A stretch of 64,000 bases of DNA from Diabrotica undecimpunctata (GCF_040954645.1 NC_092807.1:25691809-25755808), one strand, 5' to 3'; shown: positions 9,955 to 20,830, counted from the first letter of the stretch. A program made the numbers and translations. Notes: a model not told the origin generated them from the letters alone.

Positions 9955-11627
9955 TAGAAACTGAAGAAGAAGACTTACAAACTTAAAATGTAGGTCCAAA
10001 TGAACCTAATATTGAAGACGAATCTCTCACAGTAGAAGTGGAGACTGTGGGCCCTGTGGTCGCTGCAGGACCAAGCACTTCTCGCGCATTTACTGAAGGT
10101 AAGATCAGAGTTCATGATTACCTTATAAATAATCATCTCACCCCTAAGAATGATATCAAATGGCGTAACCAAGTGAGATATCTCACTCCACCCATCCAGT
10201 GGTTTGTAGAAGATGTAACGCCAGTTGTAGAATTGGAGAGCCCTTATGCTATCTTCTGCAAGTACTTTACAAGAGATTTATTTGCACGTACGGCAGAGTT
10301 TACTAACCTGTATGCTGTACAGAACCAAATGCGATTTTTTCCGACTGTAGAGGAAATGCAAATTTTCGTTGGTATACATATACTTATGGGAAATTCACAT
10401 TATCCTAGAATCCAATTTTATTGGGATGCAAAATTACGAGTGACCAAAATTGCTGAGAGTATGTGCATGAATAAATTTTACTCCTTGTGGCAAACTTTAT
10501 ATTTTGTGGATACAATAGATGATGTTGAGCATCAGGACAGTTTTTGGAAAGTTCGTCCATTGTACGAAACAATGCGCGCGTTTGCTGTCACTTCCATTGG
10601 AGACAAATCTGTCAATTGATGAACAATATATAAAAAACAAACCAAGTCCATGAGGAATAAAAATATTTGAAATTTGCGGTGCAAGTGGACAGATTTTCAA
10701 TTTTATAATTCAGGGATCAGAGAGCTAAAATTTGTAATTGTATCAAACACAAATGACAGTTTTCGATCAAGAGGCAACTGTCGTTTTGAAGCTGTGTGAT
10801 CGCATGATTGCAAGGTCTATTCTGATAATTAATTCTCCAGTTATTGGTTGTTACAAACTCTGCGCCAAAAAAATATCTTTGCCATTTGTACAGCTCGACA
10901 AAATAGATTCAGCAGCCCTGGCTTCTCTGCTGATAAAATAATTAAAAAACCATGGACCTGGTACTATAGAAGAAATAATCAGCAATAACGGGAAGGTAAT
11001 TATGACAAAGTGGTTTGATAACAAACCTGTAATAAGGGCATCAAATTATATAGGAATTGGGATAATCGACAAGTACAAACGATGGGACAAAACAAACAAG
11101 ACCTATATAGAAATAAATAGGCCACCGGTAATAAAGGATTACAATTTGTCAATGGGAGGTGTTGACAAATTCAACTTCTTACTAACATTGTACAGGACCT
11201 TTATTAGGTCACGCAAATGGACGTTGCGAATGTTCCTGGCTAGAATATAGCAGGCAAGTAACAAATTTGCAAATACCAAAGCAAATAATCTTAGATTTTG
11301 TGTACTTTCGGGCAGACATTGCTGAAGTTCTTTTAGCTATAGAAAAAACAATCAATAAAAAAAGGGGACGACCACTTTCGATAAGGCCTGAACCGAAAAC
11401 ACCTAAAAGAAATAACATTGAAGTACGACCAGTAAAAGGTAAGATTGGACAATGTAGGACATTTACCTACTGTTGATAAATTGAAAAATGCTTCGCGTTG
11501 CAAGAAACCTGGCTGTAAGGGAAAAACTCGTATATCTTGCCTCAAATGCAAAGTTCATTTATGTTTGACCAATATTAACAATTGTTTTATGGAGTACCAT
11601 AAATTATGTATAATGTGCATTGAATAA
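9955..11627 (+). pseudogene. piggyBac 1 transposase, exon 2 (broken)
   Basis: After an acceptor (TTTTCAG, 9948-9954) the frame meets TAA at 9984, then reopens (10038-10619) with SRAFTEGKIRVHDYLINNHL, FCKYFTRDLFARTAEFTNLY and MQIFVGIHILMG, typical of the piggyBac DDE_Tnp_1_7 domain. A deletion near 10620 removes the first catalytic Asp region. Later pieces include IKDYNLSMGGVDKFNFLL (third Asp region, about 11150-11180) and a Cys-rich C-terminus CKKPGCKGKTRISCLKCK (11500-11560). At least four inactivating lesions are present. Confidence 0.85.
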
Positions 11628-11818
11628 ATATTATCATTGTTCTCAGTATTTATTTTTTCTCTAACCCAAATATTTTTACCTTGTTACCTCACAGTGTCCT
11701 CATATGTGGACATGTTTTTTTTTTTCAAAACTGGAAAAACTTTTTGACTTAGAACAAACTCCATAAATCTTAAATAAATTCAAATATTTATTTTATATAA
11801 AATATTTATAGTACTTAC

Positions 11819-12658
11819 CGTAAAAATAGCAGAAATAACCATGGCCCCTATTATAACTGAAATTGAGTTCCGTTTCAAATCAGGATCAATTGAAAACGAT
11901 AGCAGCAGAGTAAACTGTTGCATATATCGGGAGAAGGTATAAACTGGCAGGTGAAAAAACCATATACCAAAAAGACTGTTCATATCGTTTGCCACAAGAT
12001 ACAAATTTGTAAATAATATTTTGATATTTTTTATCTCAACAAATACGTTCCAATCGTTCATTGGTAACAGACGTTTAAGCGTATTGCACAAAAAGTTTTG
12101 TCTACATGTAAGAACAAGTGTTAACTCAGTAAAGCATGCAATAATAAGTATCAACTGGATAGAAAATAAAAAGAAATGTACCGACGTTATCTTCAAAGAT
12201 AACGAGCTTGTACGTATCTTGTCTATGCAAATTAGAGTTATACCAATAAGATTTAAGACAAAACAAAAAAAATATATTTTTCTGCACATTGAACTTTCTT
12301 GTATGGTTATTTCAAAGTTGCCAATAGTTTTAAACATATGCATCCACTGGTTCCTCTTAAATATTAGTTGATATAGAACTTCAAACATAAAAATAGAATA
12401 CTGACTTGCTGTCCACAACGAAAAAAATGTGTCGTCTGCTCTTAAATATGGACTATCACTAAATATCCTATATACAACTACTAAATTATTGACTTGGTTA
12501 ACAAGTATTAAAACAATTATTATTTGTTGCAACATATTTTGCCATGTCTGTTTCTTAATGCTATAAGGAAATACTCCCAAGAATATACCTATTTTGTAAA
12601 AATTTCTGAAATAAATAGTGTCACAATTAAAATATGTTTTCACGTTATTCCTATCCAT
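11819..12658 (-). CDS. Gustatory receptor first exon, copy 2
   Basis: An 840-bp open exon (280 codons) runs from the ATG at 12658 to the donor ACG|GTAAGT at 11819, phase 0. The protein has about six hydrophobic segments: near residues 42-62 (IIIVLILV), 80-103, 128-145, 160-182, 220-240 (LFGIWFFHLPVYTFSRYM) and 262-280. The N-S-L-F-G pattern before TM5 is typical of insect gustatory receptors (7tm_7). TM7 and the signature TYxxxxQF are missing and must lie in a later exon. No such exon is visible between here and copy 1. It is most similar to copies 1 and 3. An odorant receptor is possible but less likely. Confidence 0.8.
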
Positions 12659-13029
12659 GATGAGAAAGCAAACTGTAGTTCTGTTTTAACAAGGAGACAT
12701 GCATGGAGTAATAATTAGTTTCAATGTATTCACGAGCTAATAAATAATTGTATCGGCACGTCATTAAGGATTAATTTATTTAATGATATATCTGAAATAA
12801 TTAGCTAATGATTATGTCGCATGCGACGGGGGATTCAATCAATTGTCATCTACAGTCAGTCATTAAATTTTTAAAATAATAAACTTTTTGCATATAATCT
12901 AAGTAAATATAAAATATGATCTGGTGCACTTCTGACCTGACATCATGTTTTTTACTATACCCTGTGTAATATTTTAGATTTGCGTTTCTTGAACCGTACT
13001 ATATTTAATATAAATTTATTATTTCTTGG
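12659..13029. promoter_or_regulatory. Upstream region of receptor copy 2
   Basis: No gene is seen. 12705-12790 resembles the region upstream of receptor copy 1, consistent with a co-duplicated promoter. Further upstream is unassigned AT-rich sequence. Confidence 0.4.
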
Positions 13030-14400
13030 GTTTAGGTTCAATAAAATACATATTACATATGGAACTAGATTTTAATTTCCATTGCAATCAACGTTTCGGC
13101 AGGAAATCCTTGCCTTTGTCAAGATTCTAAAATTGTACATGTATAAGACAAACACTTATTGTAAAATATGTATATATATGACTTACCAAAACGTAAAACG
13201 GGACACAGACATTAATGAACTGACACAATAAATAAAAGTTGATATCTGATATCTCATGGTTTACTGTCATTGGTATATAATTATTTTTATATGAGCGTAT
13301 CATCGATGGTTTCGAAAAAGGTAAAGTGGAGATATGCTATGACTTAAAGAGATTTTTATGGTTTTATATTTATTATTATTTAAATCAGATTGAAATATAT
13401 TTTATTTAGGTTTTGTGTATCTTTTTTGTCATTTATTGCGTTGGTATTTCTTTTTATTTCTATTAATTCGTATATCTCCCTCTTCTTTTTGTTTTGTTCT
13501 GTTTTTAAAATTTTGATGTTTTCAAAATCAAATTTATGCTTCTTCTCACTTTCATGTTTTGTGAGCGCAGTGACGTTGTTCTTGTCATATTTGTGAGAGC
13601 AAATTCTGGATTGAAGTAGTTGACTAGTTTGACCGATAAAGACACCTTCACAGTTAGTACATGGTATTTCGTAAACAACATGTGATTTTTTAAGTTTTGG
13701 AGTTTGCGTTTTTAGTTTTGTGAAATATTTATTTAAAAAGTTGTTGTCTTTGTGGGCCACTGTTATATTATGTTTGGCTAAAAGATTTGTTAATTGTTCG
13801 GATAAACCTTTTATGTATGGAAGAGTTGTGTAATTATTTTTGATGCTGTTGGCTTTGTTGTTATTTGTGTTGTTATAAAATTTATTAAGTCTTGATTTGA
13901 AAATAGTTTCGATTAGATGTTCGGGATATGCGTTCTTTAGAAGGGCATCTTTTGCTTTTTTTATTGCAGTTGGTCTGTATTTTGGATCTGTTAGTTGTAT
14001 AGATTTATCTGCAAGACTTATAATTACAGACTTTTTATGGGAAAATGGATGATGAGAATTGTAGTTAAGATATTGTGAAGACCATGTTTCTTTTGTAAAC
14101 CACATGGTTTTTACTGTATTGTTTATGCGATGTAAGGTGATATCCAAAAAATTTATTTTATTATTTTGTTCAATTTCTATAGTAACATTTAGTTTTGGAT
14201 GGTAACTGTTGAAAATATCTAAAATTTCGGTTATTTTATTTGTTGGAATAGCACAGATACAGTCATCGATATAGCGGTAGAAGAATGGTATATTAAAATC
14301 TAAATGACTCATGACAGATTCTTCTAAGTCTTCCAGAACCAGTTGGGCAATGACACTAGATATATACCAACAAATGGATGGATGTGCAATGGGTGCAAGT
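13030..14400 (-). mobile_element. Penelope-like element with GIY-YIG endonuclease, 5'-truncated and inverted at its 5' end
   Basis: The minus-strand frame 14465-13380 carries Penelope RT blocks: SSVIAQLVLEDLEESVM, FFYRYIDDCICAIP (catalytic YIDD), LNVTIEIEQNNKINFLDI. It then carries the linker and a C-terminal endonuclease region with VVYEIPCTNCEGVFIGQTS (degenerate GIY-YIG with CxxC) and HKYDKNNVTALTKHESEKKH. RT is truncated before the motif A region. The preceding RT block (QQMDGCAMGASIS) is found on the opposite strand at about 14364-14400. A stop at the 3' end (13380) precedes a 3' region with a hammerhead-like motif. Confidence 0.88.
13080..13135 (-). ncRNA. Degenerate hammerhead-like motif in Penelope 3' region
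   Basis: The minus strand reads CTTGACAAAGGC, a hairpin (GGCAAGG...CCTGCC), then GAAACGTTGA. Stem II and GAAA match the minimal hammerhead motifs known in Penelope-like elements. The expected CUGANGA is altered to CUUGACAAA, so activity is doubtful. Confidence 0.45.
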
Positions 14401-14401
14401 A

Positions 14402-14640
14402 TTTCTAGCAAGATCCCTGATCTTGCACCTTGTGATTTTTTTATGTGGGGATATATCAAGTCCAAACTATATGGAATTGAAGACGATAGGCCTAATTCTC
14501 TCCAAGAATTAAGAGAAAAGATCTTTGATTCAATGAGAGGTATTAGTCCAGAAACATTAACTAATGTTAGACGAAACTTTTATAATAGATTGGGTTATTG
14601 TGCTGCTGCTAATGGAGGCTTATTCGAACATTTTTTGTAA
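14402..14640 (+). pseudogene. mariner-type transposase, C-terminal fragment
   Basis: The frame reads IPDLAPCDFFMWGYIKSKLY, SLQELREKIFDSM, LTNVRRNFYNRLGYC and NGGLFEHFL*. The PDLxPxDFFxWGxxK block holds the third catalytic acid region of Tc1/mariner enzymes, and the GGxFEHxL ending is typical. Only about 80 residues remain. The open frame runs on upstream into an inverted Penelope sequence, which is fortuitous. Confidence 0.85.
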
Positions 14641-14929
14641 ATACATTTCATTAGAATAAAATACGTTTATTTAGAATATTTTTATAGCATTTCTACCTAT
14701 TTAAACATTTTTTGTAAGTACATTTATTTAGAACGTTCTTTTATGTTTGAATGAAGAATTTTTACTTTATTTTCGAAAGTACGACATTGTTTTTTCAATA
14801 AGATTTTCATGTTTTACTATAAACACTTCTAATAAAGACTGAAATAAATGTTTAGTGATTTAAAGCAAAACGATATAATATCTGCATAATTTCAAATTTT
14901 AATTTTTAAAAAAGTAAAACCTCCATGTT

Positions 14930-14990
14930 GGATTCGAACCCTGAGCGCCTGGATGAGAACATCGTGCCTTGAACGTTTTATAATTATTTA
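14930..14990 (-). repeat. tRNA-like fragment in mariner 3' region
   Basis: The minus strand contains GGTTCGAATCC, a perfect Pol III B-box type sequence, preceded by GATGAGAACATCG-like spacer. Its flanks (ATAATTATAAA before, TTTGAAATTATGCA after) match those around the tRNA-like module at 46772-46833. The A-box part seems to be lost here. Confidence 0.5.
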
Positions 14991-15532
14991 GTGACAGTTT
15001 GGGTTATTGTTCTGCTGCTGTTCAAATCATAGTAGAAATTATTCTTGGTTAATAATTTAAAACTTTAGATTAAATAGTCACTATTAATTAAATTATTTTA
15101 TTCACATTTTTGCTTTATGTGGTCAATCAGTTTTTACTTTATGCGAAATTAAAAAAAGGAAATACGTCACACATACGACGTAACACATAATAATTATGAC
15201 CGAGGTGATTTAGCTCGAAGCTAACGTCTAAAGGTGTGAGACTATCGATAGTGGTAATGTAATGTAATGTAAATTATAGGTTTCTATCGATTATTTCTCA
15301 CCTCTACGAGTTTCATCTCTTTTTATTTTACAAGGTAACTGTTTTCTATCTCTTACGTTAAAAAGCCGGGTGGTAAGACACTCATCACTGTATATTTTAA
15401 GTTTCTAGCTCATTGGAAAGTTGGTTTAATATCTATTACAAAATTCAACTCAAACAGACTGAAAAAGACCTTTTAAACTACAATTTTTAGACTATTTTGT
15501 ACTAAAAGTAAAATATTGATGTTAATACTTAC

Positions 15533-16378
15533 CGTGCAAACAGATACAGTTAGTACAACTGCTACTATAACTTCAATTAAAATAGTCTTCAAAATAACAT
15601 CATATGTAACCCCTAGGAATAGATTAATCTGTTGCATATATCGAAAGAAAGTAAGATATAACAGGTGGATACACCACAAACCAAAAAGACTGTTAGTATC
15701 TTTGACTACAAGAAACAGATTACTGAACATTTTTTTTATCTTCTTTATTTTCCCAAATAGGTCCTGATGTTTTATCAAAACGAACCGTTGGAGTTGAATG
15801 GACAAATATTTTTGTCTACTTATTATAACAACTGTTAACTCCGTAAAGCAGGCAATAACAATTATCATTTGGAAAGAAAATATTATATTGTGCACTTCGC
15901 TCACAGTTATTTGAACATGCCTAGATCTAAAAATCTTGCCTATTGCAATAAAAATTATTACTATAATTGTTATTACAAAAATGAAAAAGTTGATTTTTCT
16001 ATCCATTGATTTTTCTTGCACAACTGATGTATAATTGTTAATATTGTCGATTATATTCTTCCAGATGATTCTTTTAAATGTAAGTTGGTATAATATCGAA
16101 CATATAAAAATAACACTATGGCAAGACTCAAATACTAATAAAAATATATCATTCTTTGTAAAATAGGGATTTTCCATAAAAATCTCGTATACACTAATTA
16201 CATTCAATAATCCGATAACAAAAATTAAAAGTAATATTAATTGCTGGAAAACATTTTGCCACCTGTGTTTATCGACACTGTAAGGAAATACTCCTAAATA
16301 TGTCCCTATAATATAAAACCTTTTAAAATAATAGGTATCATCTGATATACTGCTTCTACAAAAATTATCTGTATACAT
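15533..16378 (-). CDS. Gustatory receptor first exon, copy 3
   Basis: An 846-bp open exon (282 codons) runs from the ATG at 16378 to the donor ACG|GTAAGT at 15533, phase 0. The final residue (Thr, ACG) and donor match copy 2. Shared blocks include YKRFY-like tail, GTYLGVFPYSVDKHRWQNVF, IACFTELTVVI, NSLFGLWCIHLLYLTFFRYM. Six hydrophobic segments are predicted, and TM7 and the TYxxxxQF signature are absent. The open frame ends in intron sequence. No C-terminal exon is seen between here and copy 2; that interval is filled by mariner and Penelope remnants. Confidence 0.8.
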
Positions 16379-16989
16379 CGTAGTAGAAACAGTAGAGAAA
16401 TAAATATTTTACATTTTACAGCTTAATTTCTGTTTATTTATATTTTTCCGTACCTCATTAGCTCTTTGATTAAATATACAGGTTCTTTCATTATGATAAG
16501 TACTTATTACAAATAAGTATATTTAAGAAAAAGAAAAATGATGGTGTGCATTATTAAATATTTATTAAATAAAATAGGTTAAATACAAAAAAAGACAAAT
16601 GTGTTATTTTGAAGAACGTTATTCCAAAACTTACCAAGTCCAAATTTGTGATTTTTTAGTACGATCGAATTTCTGCTGCTATTGATTCGCATTTGGTAGA
16701 GAAAAGATTTTTTGCAGATTTATTAATCATAACCTTCTAATTAACCACTTTTAATCAAATTTAGGTTTTATTTGTTTTTGTCTTTACAATAAAATAAAAA
16801 AGATTATATAACATTCCAAAGTTAAACTAAGTCCATGGACTTAAGGTACATTTGAAAAATTATTAAGTGATTTAGTTAACTAAAACAACAGAAAAAAAAA
16901 CGAATACACTATGAATTACACTTAAGATTGTCCTCATTGTCCACGACTTCTTCTGCAACGTCTTCATTGACATTGCCAACATTCTGCAG
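16379..16989. other. Upstream of receptor copy 3; no gene recognised
   Basis: AT-rich. A short minus open segment at 16923-16990 (NEDVAEEVVDNEDNL-like acidic residues, then a stop) is too short to assign. The first 150 bases may hold the receptor promoter. Confidence 0.4.
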
Positions 16990-17172
16990 TGTGTTATGTA
17001 TTTAATGAGGCACCGACTATTGTACAAAACTATTTATTAAAAGATACAGTGGTTACAAACATACATTATGGATGGATCCGTAGTGTAGACCCACGGCGTT
17101 CCATCACCTAACCTCACTATCGACCCCTAGTCTTTTCCACAGTGTCTCTTATTCCGCTGCCGGACTCATCTC
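16990..17172 (-). repeat. Putative 3' LTR of Gypsy-type remnant
   Basis: Immediately after the integrase stop on the minus strand is a purine-rich GAGGGAGGAGA (polypurine-tract-like), then TGAGTCCGGC and a stretch with AATAAA, ending near AACACA at about 16992. This has the size (about 180 bp) and order of a short LTR. No second LTR is in the window to confirm it. Confidence 0.4.
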
Positions 17173-17180
17173 CTCCCTCG

Positions 17181-18140
17181 TTAGAGATCAAGTTTAATGG
17201 GAGCTTTTACTAGTCTTCCAGAGCGCGTTCTAATATTGCAATCATTGGATGTTTCATCACTCGGTATAGATGTGTTTGTTTCTTCTTGTGATGAACTTGG
17301 AATGGGCTCCTTCGGTTCTAATTGAATAGGCTCGTTTTTCAAATTTGGATTCACTGGGGTTTCAATTGTAACACTGTCACGTAACACTGGCACATCATCA
17401 CTCACTATAGGAGGTTCTGCTTGAGCTTCGTTAGAATCTGGGATTCTATCTTCACCTCTGTCTTTTCTCATATCATTTGCGTGTGTAAATTTTATTACAC
17501 CATTACTGCATACTAGATAAGTACAGTAACTTAAAATTTTCATAATCTTTCCTTTCTGCCATAATTTTGTTTGTTTGTTTTTAATATAGACACTTTCATT
17601 TACTTTATACCATGTATGCCCATTTTTAATTGGGATAGATGCATGCTTACTATTATGACAAGAAGGTTTTAACATATTAAATCTAGTTCTAGGACGCACT
17701 TTAAAAATACTTTCACTTGGAGAAATCCCTGTAGCTGTTGTAGGAGTTGTTCTATAAGAGAATAAAAAGTTTTGAATTTTCTGAATAACCAATCGTTTAT
17801 TAATCTCCTCTCTCTTAATAGTCAACAGGGCTTTTTCCAAATTTTTCTTTACTATTTGAACACTACGCTCCGCAGCACCATTACTTTGAGGGTGATATGG
17901 AGGTGTCTTCAATGGTTTAATTCCATTTGCTTGACAAAATGCCACAAATTCACTGGAATTGAAAGGAGGTCCATTGTCTGAGACTAATTCGACAAGAAGA
18001 CCAATTACAGTAAACATATCTCTTAATTTTGATATAGTTTCTGATGCCTCTGTACCATTTGACATTAATTTTACATCTAACCATTTTGATTTCTGATCGA
18101 TTAAAATTAAAAATATGTACTTAAATTTAACAAAGAAAAC
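17181..18140 (-). pseudogene. Ty3/Gypsy integrase C-terminal part
   Basis: The minus frame reads YIFLILIDQKSKWLDVK (first catalytic Asp region), then VELVSDNGPPFNSSEFVAFC (second Asp), PPYHPQSNGAAERSVQIVKK (Glu of the DD35E triad), FLFSYRTTPTTATGISPSE, then an integrase C-terminal SH3-like segment and a P/E/S-rich tail. It ends with a stop at 17181. The upstream residues of the open frame (18221-18140) do not fit the family, so the element is cut at about 18140. Protease and RT are absent. Confidence 0.85.
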
Positions 18141-18221
18141 TATAATTATACTCTGTAAAAGTTGTGTGGTGCAGACGGCCACGGACATAATTCCTTTCTT
18201 GAATTTGTGAAATTTTGACAT

Positions 18222-19319
18222 TGTTGGTGTTGCAGTTTCGCAACGATATATAAACAGACTTTTTTGTGTTAGTTTTGATTCTCCCCGTAGTATATTTAAA
18301 CGAGATTTGCGTGTACAAGGGCACAGCAGTTTTAAGGGCTAAACATTCCAAGACGAGCCATCTGCGAGATAAGGGCGAGTTCCATTTGCCAGATAAGAAT
18401 ATGTGTTTTTGAAGTTAAGATCAGCGCGTCGAGACACTTCATTGCGGTCAAAATCAGAGTCGAGTTTTATCTCTCAAACCACACACATGTGTGTGCGTTT
18501 GGGTTAAGAGTACCTTAAGACACTTGGCATCGGTCCTTTGACCGAGAAAGTAGAAAAGTTTAGTTTTGTGTAGAAAAGTTACATTATTATGAATTTTGTG
18601 GTTCCTGGTGTACGTCGTTGAAGACGTTGTTGGTAATAGCGATTGGTGCTATGATTTATGGGGTAAGCTACAATACACCATAATTTTGTTGCTGCATGGG
18701 CCAAGTACGTTTATTTGGTGCCCAATTATTATCAGTTGTGCCGCGATCGCGATTGAACTTGATTGAGAACATTTCATTACCTTTATGTAGATTTGTATAT
18801 TTTTCATATTATATTAATTTCACTATTCTTTTTGTATATATATCACAGTGTTGTGTATTTTATTACCTAATATTAACTCATAATGTGTATTATGAGTATA
18901 CTTTTGCATTGAGTTTAATAATTTGTTTTTATATGACATATATATTCATATTTTTTATTTTTTGTATATTATTTCTATCTATAACGTGGTATATATACAA
19001 TCGACAGTTATGTTTTGTTTATGGTTCTCTTTTTGTGTGTAAGTTTGTACTACATATATTCTTCTTCTTTTAAGTTTATATTCTTCCTTATTTATAGTTG
19101 TATATTGGGTTATGTGTATTTATGTTTAATTTCACCTTCTTGTTTAAAATAGAGTTTTATACAGTCCACTGGTTTCATTTCATTTCTTTTATTTTAATAT
19201 ACATACCCAATCCGAAAGGGGGAAACCAGCGAGTTCTAGATTGAACAAAATATCTTCTCTCCCCCTTCAGGATGACCCCAATTGTTATATTGAGGTCATC
19301 GTATGTGCAGAACGCAACA
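18222..19319 (+). repeat. Putative 5' LTR of the hairpin-leader retroelement
   Basis: Starts TGTTGGTGTTGC and ends ACGCAACA: a perfect TGTTG/CAACA terminal pair about 1.1 kb apart. It is directly followed by TAA and then TGGTCCTTCGAGCCGGAT (19323-19340), a primer-binding-site-like sequence starting TGG. The interior is AT-rich with no convincing gene. The right LTR is not in the window, so the left boundary is an inference. Confidence 0.55.
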
Positions 19320-19322
19320 TAA

Positions 19323-19340
19323 TGGTCCTTCGAGCCGGAT
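19323..19340 (+). other. Primer-binding-site-like sequence
   Basis: TGGTCCTTCGAGCCGGAT begins with the TGG expected to pair with a tRNA CCA end and lies 3 bases after the LTR tip. Its position suits minus-strand priming. The tRNA species was not determined. Confidence 0.45.
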
Positions 19341-19428
19341 TTTCTTCTTCTTTTTCTGTTTTTTTTTGTGTTTAGAGTTCTCTGAGGGTAAATACCTTTT
19401 TTCCATGTTCTGTTTCATGTGTAGTTGC

Positions 19429-20830
19429 GGTTTCCTTATGGTAGGCGCCTTGTCGGTTATAATAACCAGTTAATATGTCGTTGTTTACGGTTTCCTTATG
19501 GTAGGGACCTTATCAATTATGATAACCATTTTATGTGTCTTGCTCACGGGTTCCTTATGGTAGGAGCCTAGTTGGTTGTGATAACTATTTGTTGGGGTAT
19601 TTCTTTTATCTAAAAAGTTACCCAGTCGTCTGCCGAAAGACGATACCTAGTCTGCTGAAAGACTATTTCTTTGTCGAGGTTCTCTTATGCTAGAGACCTT
19701 ATTGCGGTTATCACAACCAGAGTATAGTCGGGTATTTCTTTTATCTGAAAAGATACCCAGTCGTCTGCCGAAAGACGATACCTAGTCTGCCGAAAGACTA
19801 TTTCTTTATCGAGGTTCTCTTATGGTAGAGACCTTATTGCGGTTATCATAACTATATAGTCAGGTATTTCTTTTATGTAAAAAGATACCTACTCGTCTGC
19901 CGAAAGACGATACCTAGTCTGCCGAAAGACTATTTCTTCTTTACATTCCTTGTTCCAGGTGCTCTTCTGACAGAGACCTTCTTTTTGCGGTTGTTATAAC
20001 CATTTATTGTATATATAATTCTTTTCTACTAAAAGATACCTAGTCTGCCGAAAGACTATTTCTTTTTTTTTACATTGCTTTTTCGAGGTTCTCTTCTGAC
20101 AGAGGCCTTTTTTGCGGTTGTTATACCCATTTTACATTACGGTATATCTTTTATACTAAAAGATATCCAGTTGTCTACAAAAAGACGATTTTGTACTTTA
20201 CATTAATTAATTTTCAAGGTGCTCTTTTTACAGAGACCTTTTTACGGTTTTTATAACCATTTTGTATTGAGACGTCTTTTATACTGAAAGATAACTAGTC
20301 TGTCGAAAGACTATTTCTTTTTTATATACTTTATTTAAAGGTGCTCTTATGACAGAGACCTTTTTCGGGTTTGTATACCCATTTCTTGCTGATTTTTTCG
20401 TAGTGCTTTTAGTGGAGTATTTCTTTTGTCTAAGCATATACTCAGTCTGCCGAAAGACATTCTTACTTTTACTTGTTTAGGGTTTTCTTATGCTAGAGAC
20501 CTTTTTGCGGTTAGTATAATCATTTACATTGGGGTATTTATTTTGTGAAAAAAGATACCCAGTCTGTAGAGACATTTCTTCTTTTGTATTCGTTAGTGTT
20601 TGTGAGGGTGGAAAAAGTATTTTCGGTTATTACAACCATTTTTCTGTTTAATTTTTCCTGATTGTAGGGACATTAGTAACAGATTGTAATCGTTTTATGT
20701 TGGGATATATCTTTTCCTTGATAAGATACCTGGTCTGTGGAGACTGTTCTTTTTTATTTTGTTTGTAGTTGTCTTATTATAGAGACCTGTTTCGACTAAT
20801 ACAAGTATCTCTTTGGTTTGTTTCTGTAAA
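19429..20830 (+). repeat. Array of about 12 imperfect hairpin repeats in the element leader
   Basis: Units start near 19429, 19489, 19549, 19678, 19813, 19958, 20087, 20218, 20339, 20479, 20595 and 20769 (two short units of 60 bp, later ones about 120-145 bp). A full unit has up to five stem-loops: GGTtCTC...GAGACC; GGTTAT...ATAACC; GGTATTTCTTTT...AAAGATACC; CGTCTgccgaAAGACG; AGTCTgccgaAAGACT. Stems are kept while bases change (for example GGTTTCC/GGGACC, GGGTTCC/GGAGCC, GGTTCTC/GAGGCC). Units decay to the right. The array lies between the primer site and the gag-like start, so it would be transcribed as the genomic RNA leader. Confidence 0.85.

Larger units (their letters stand above)
8224..11711 (+). 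mobile_element. Decayed piggyBac-like transposon 1
   Basis: The left end follows TTAA and begins CCCTTTCGCTCACGG. A palindrome GTCCACAAATGTGGAC lies at 8240-8255, and a matching one (GTCCTCATATGTGGAC) lies at 11696-11711 on the right. It carries a two-exon transposase gene and, inside the intron, an inverted partial copy of itself. The exact right terminus was not found, because no TTAA follows the right palindrome directly. Confidence 0.75.
14401..15390 (+). mobile_element. 3' part of a mariner-type transposon
   Basis: Begins abruptly inside the transposase C-terminus and ends with the inverted-repeat tip CCGGGTGGTAAGACAC...CACTG at 15367-15390, followed by TA. The same tip bounds the full element at 46376-48675, so both belong to one family. 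Between the stop (14640) and the tip lie AT-rich sequence, a tRNA-like fragment (14930-14985) and a TAATG-rich stretch near 15257. Confidence 0.8.

Noticed and set aside
11333..11551. Minus-strand frame across the piggyBac C-terminus
   Set aside because: Shadow of the Cys-rich transposase C-terminus on the plus strand.
14311..14401. Upstream part of the open frame reading into the mariner fragment
   Set aside because: This part is inverted Penelope RT sequence; the fusion frame is accidental.
17181..18221. Complete retroviral gene
   Set aside because: Only the integrase C-terminal part is present; protease and RT are absent and the N-terminal residues are unrelated.
18696..19073. 125-codon open frame in the putative LTR
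   Set aside because: Low-complexity Tyr/Phe/Ile-rich translation expected from AT-rich DNA, no domain.
19429..20830. CRISPR array
   Set aside because: Repeats are hairpin-rich, of unequal length and diverged, with no unique spacers, in a eukaryotic retroelement leader.
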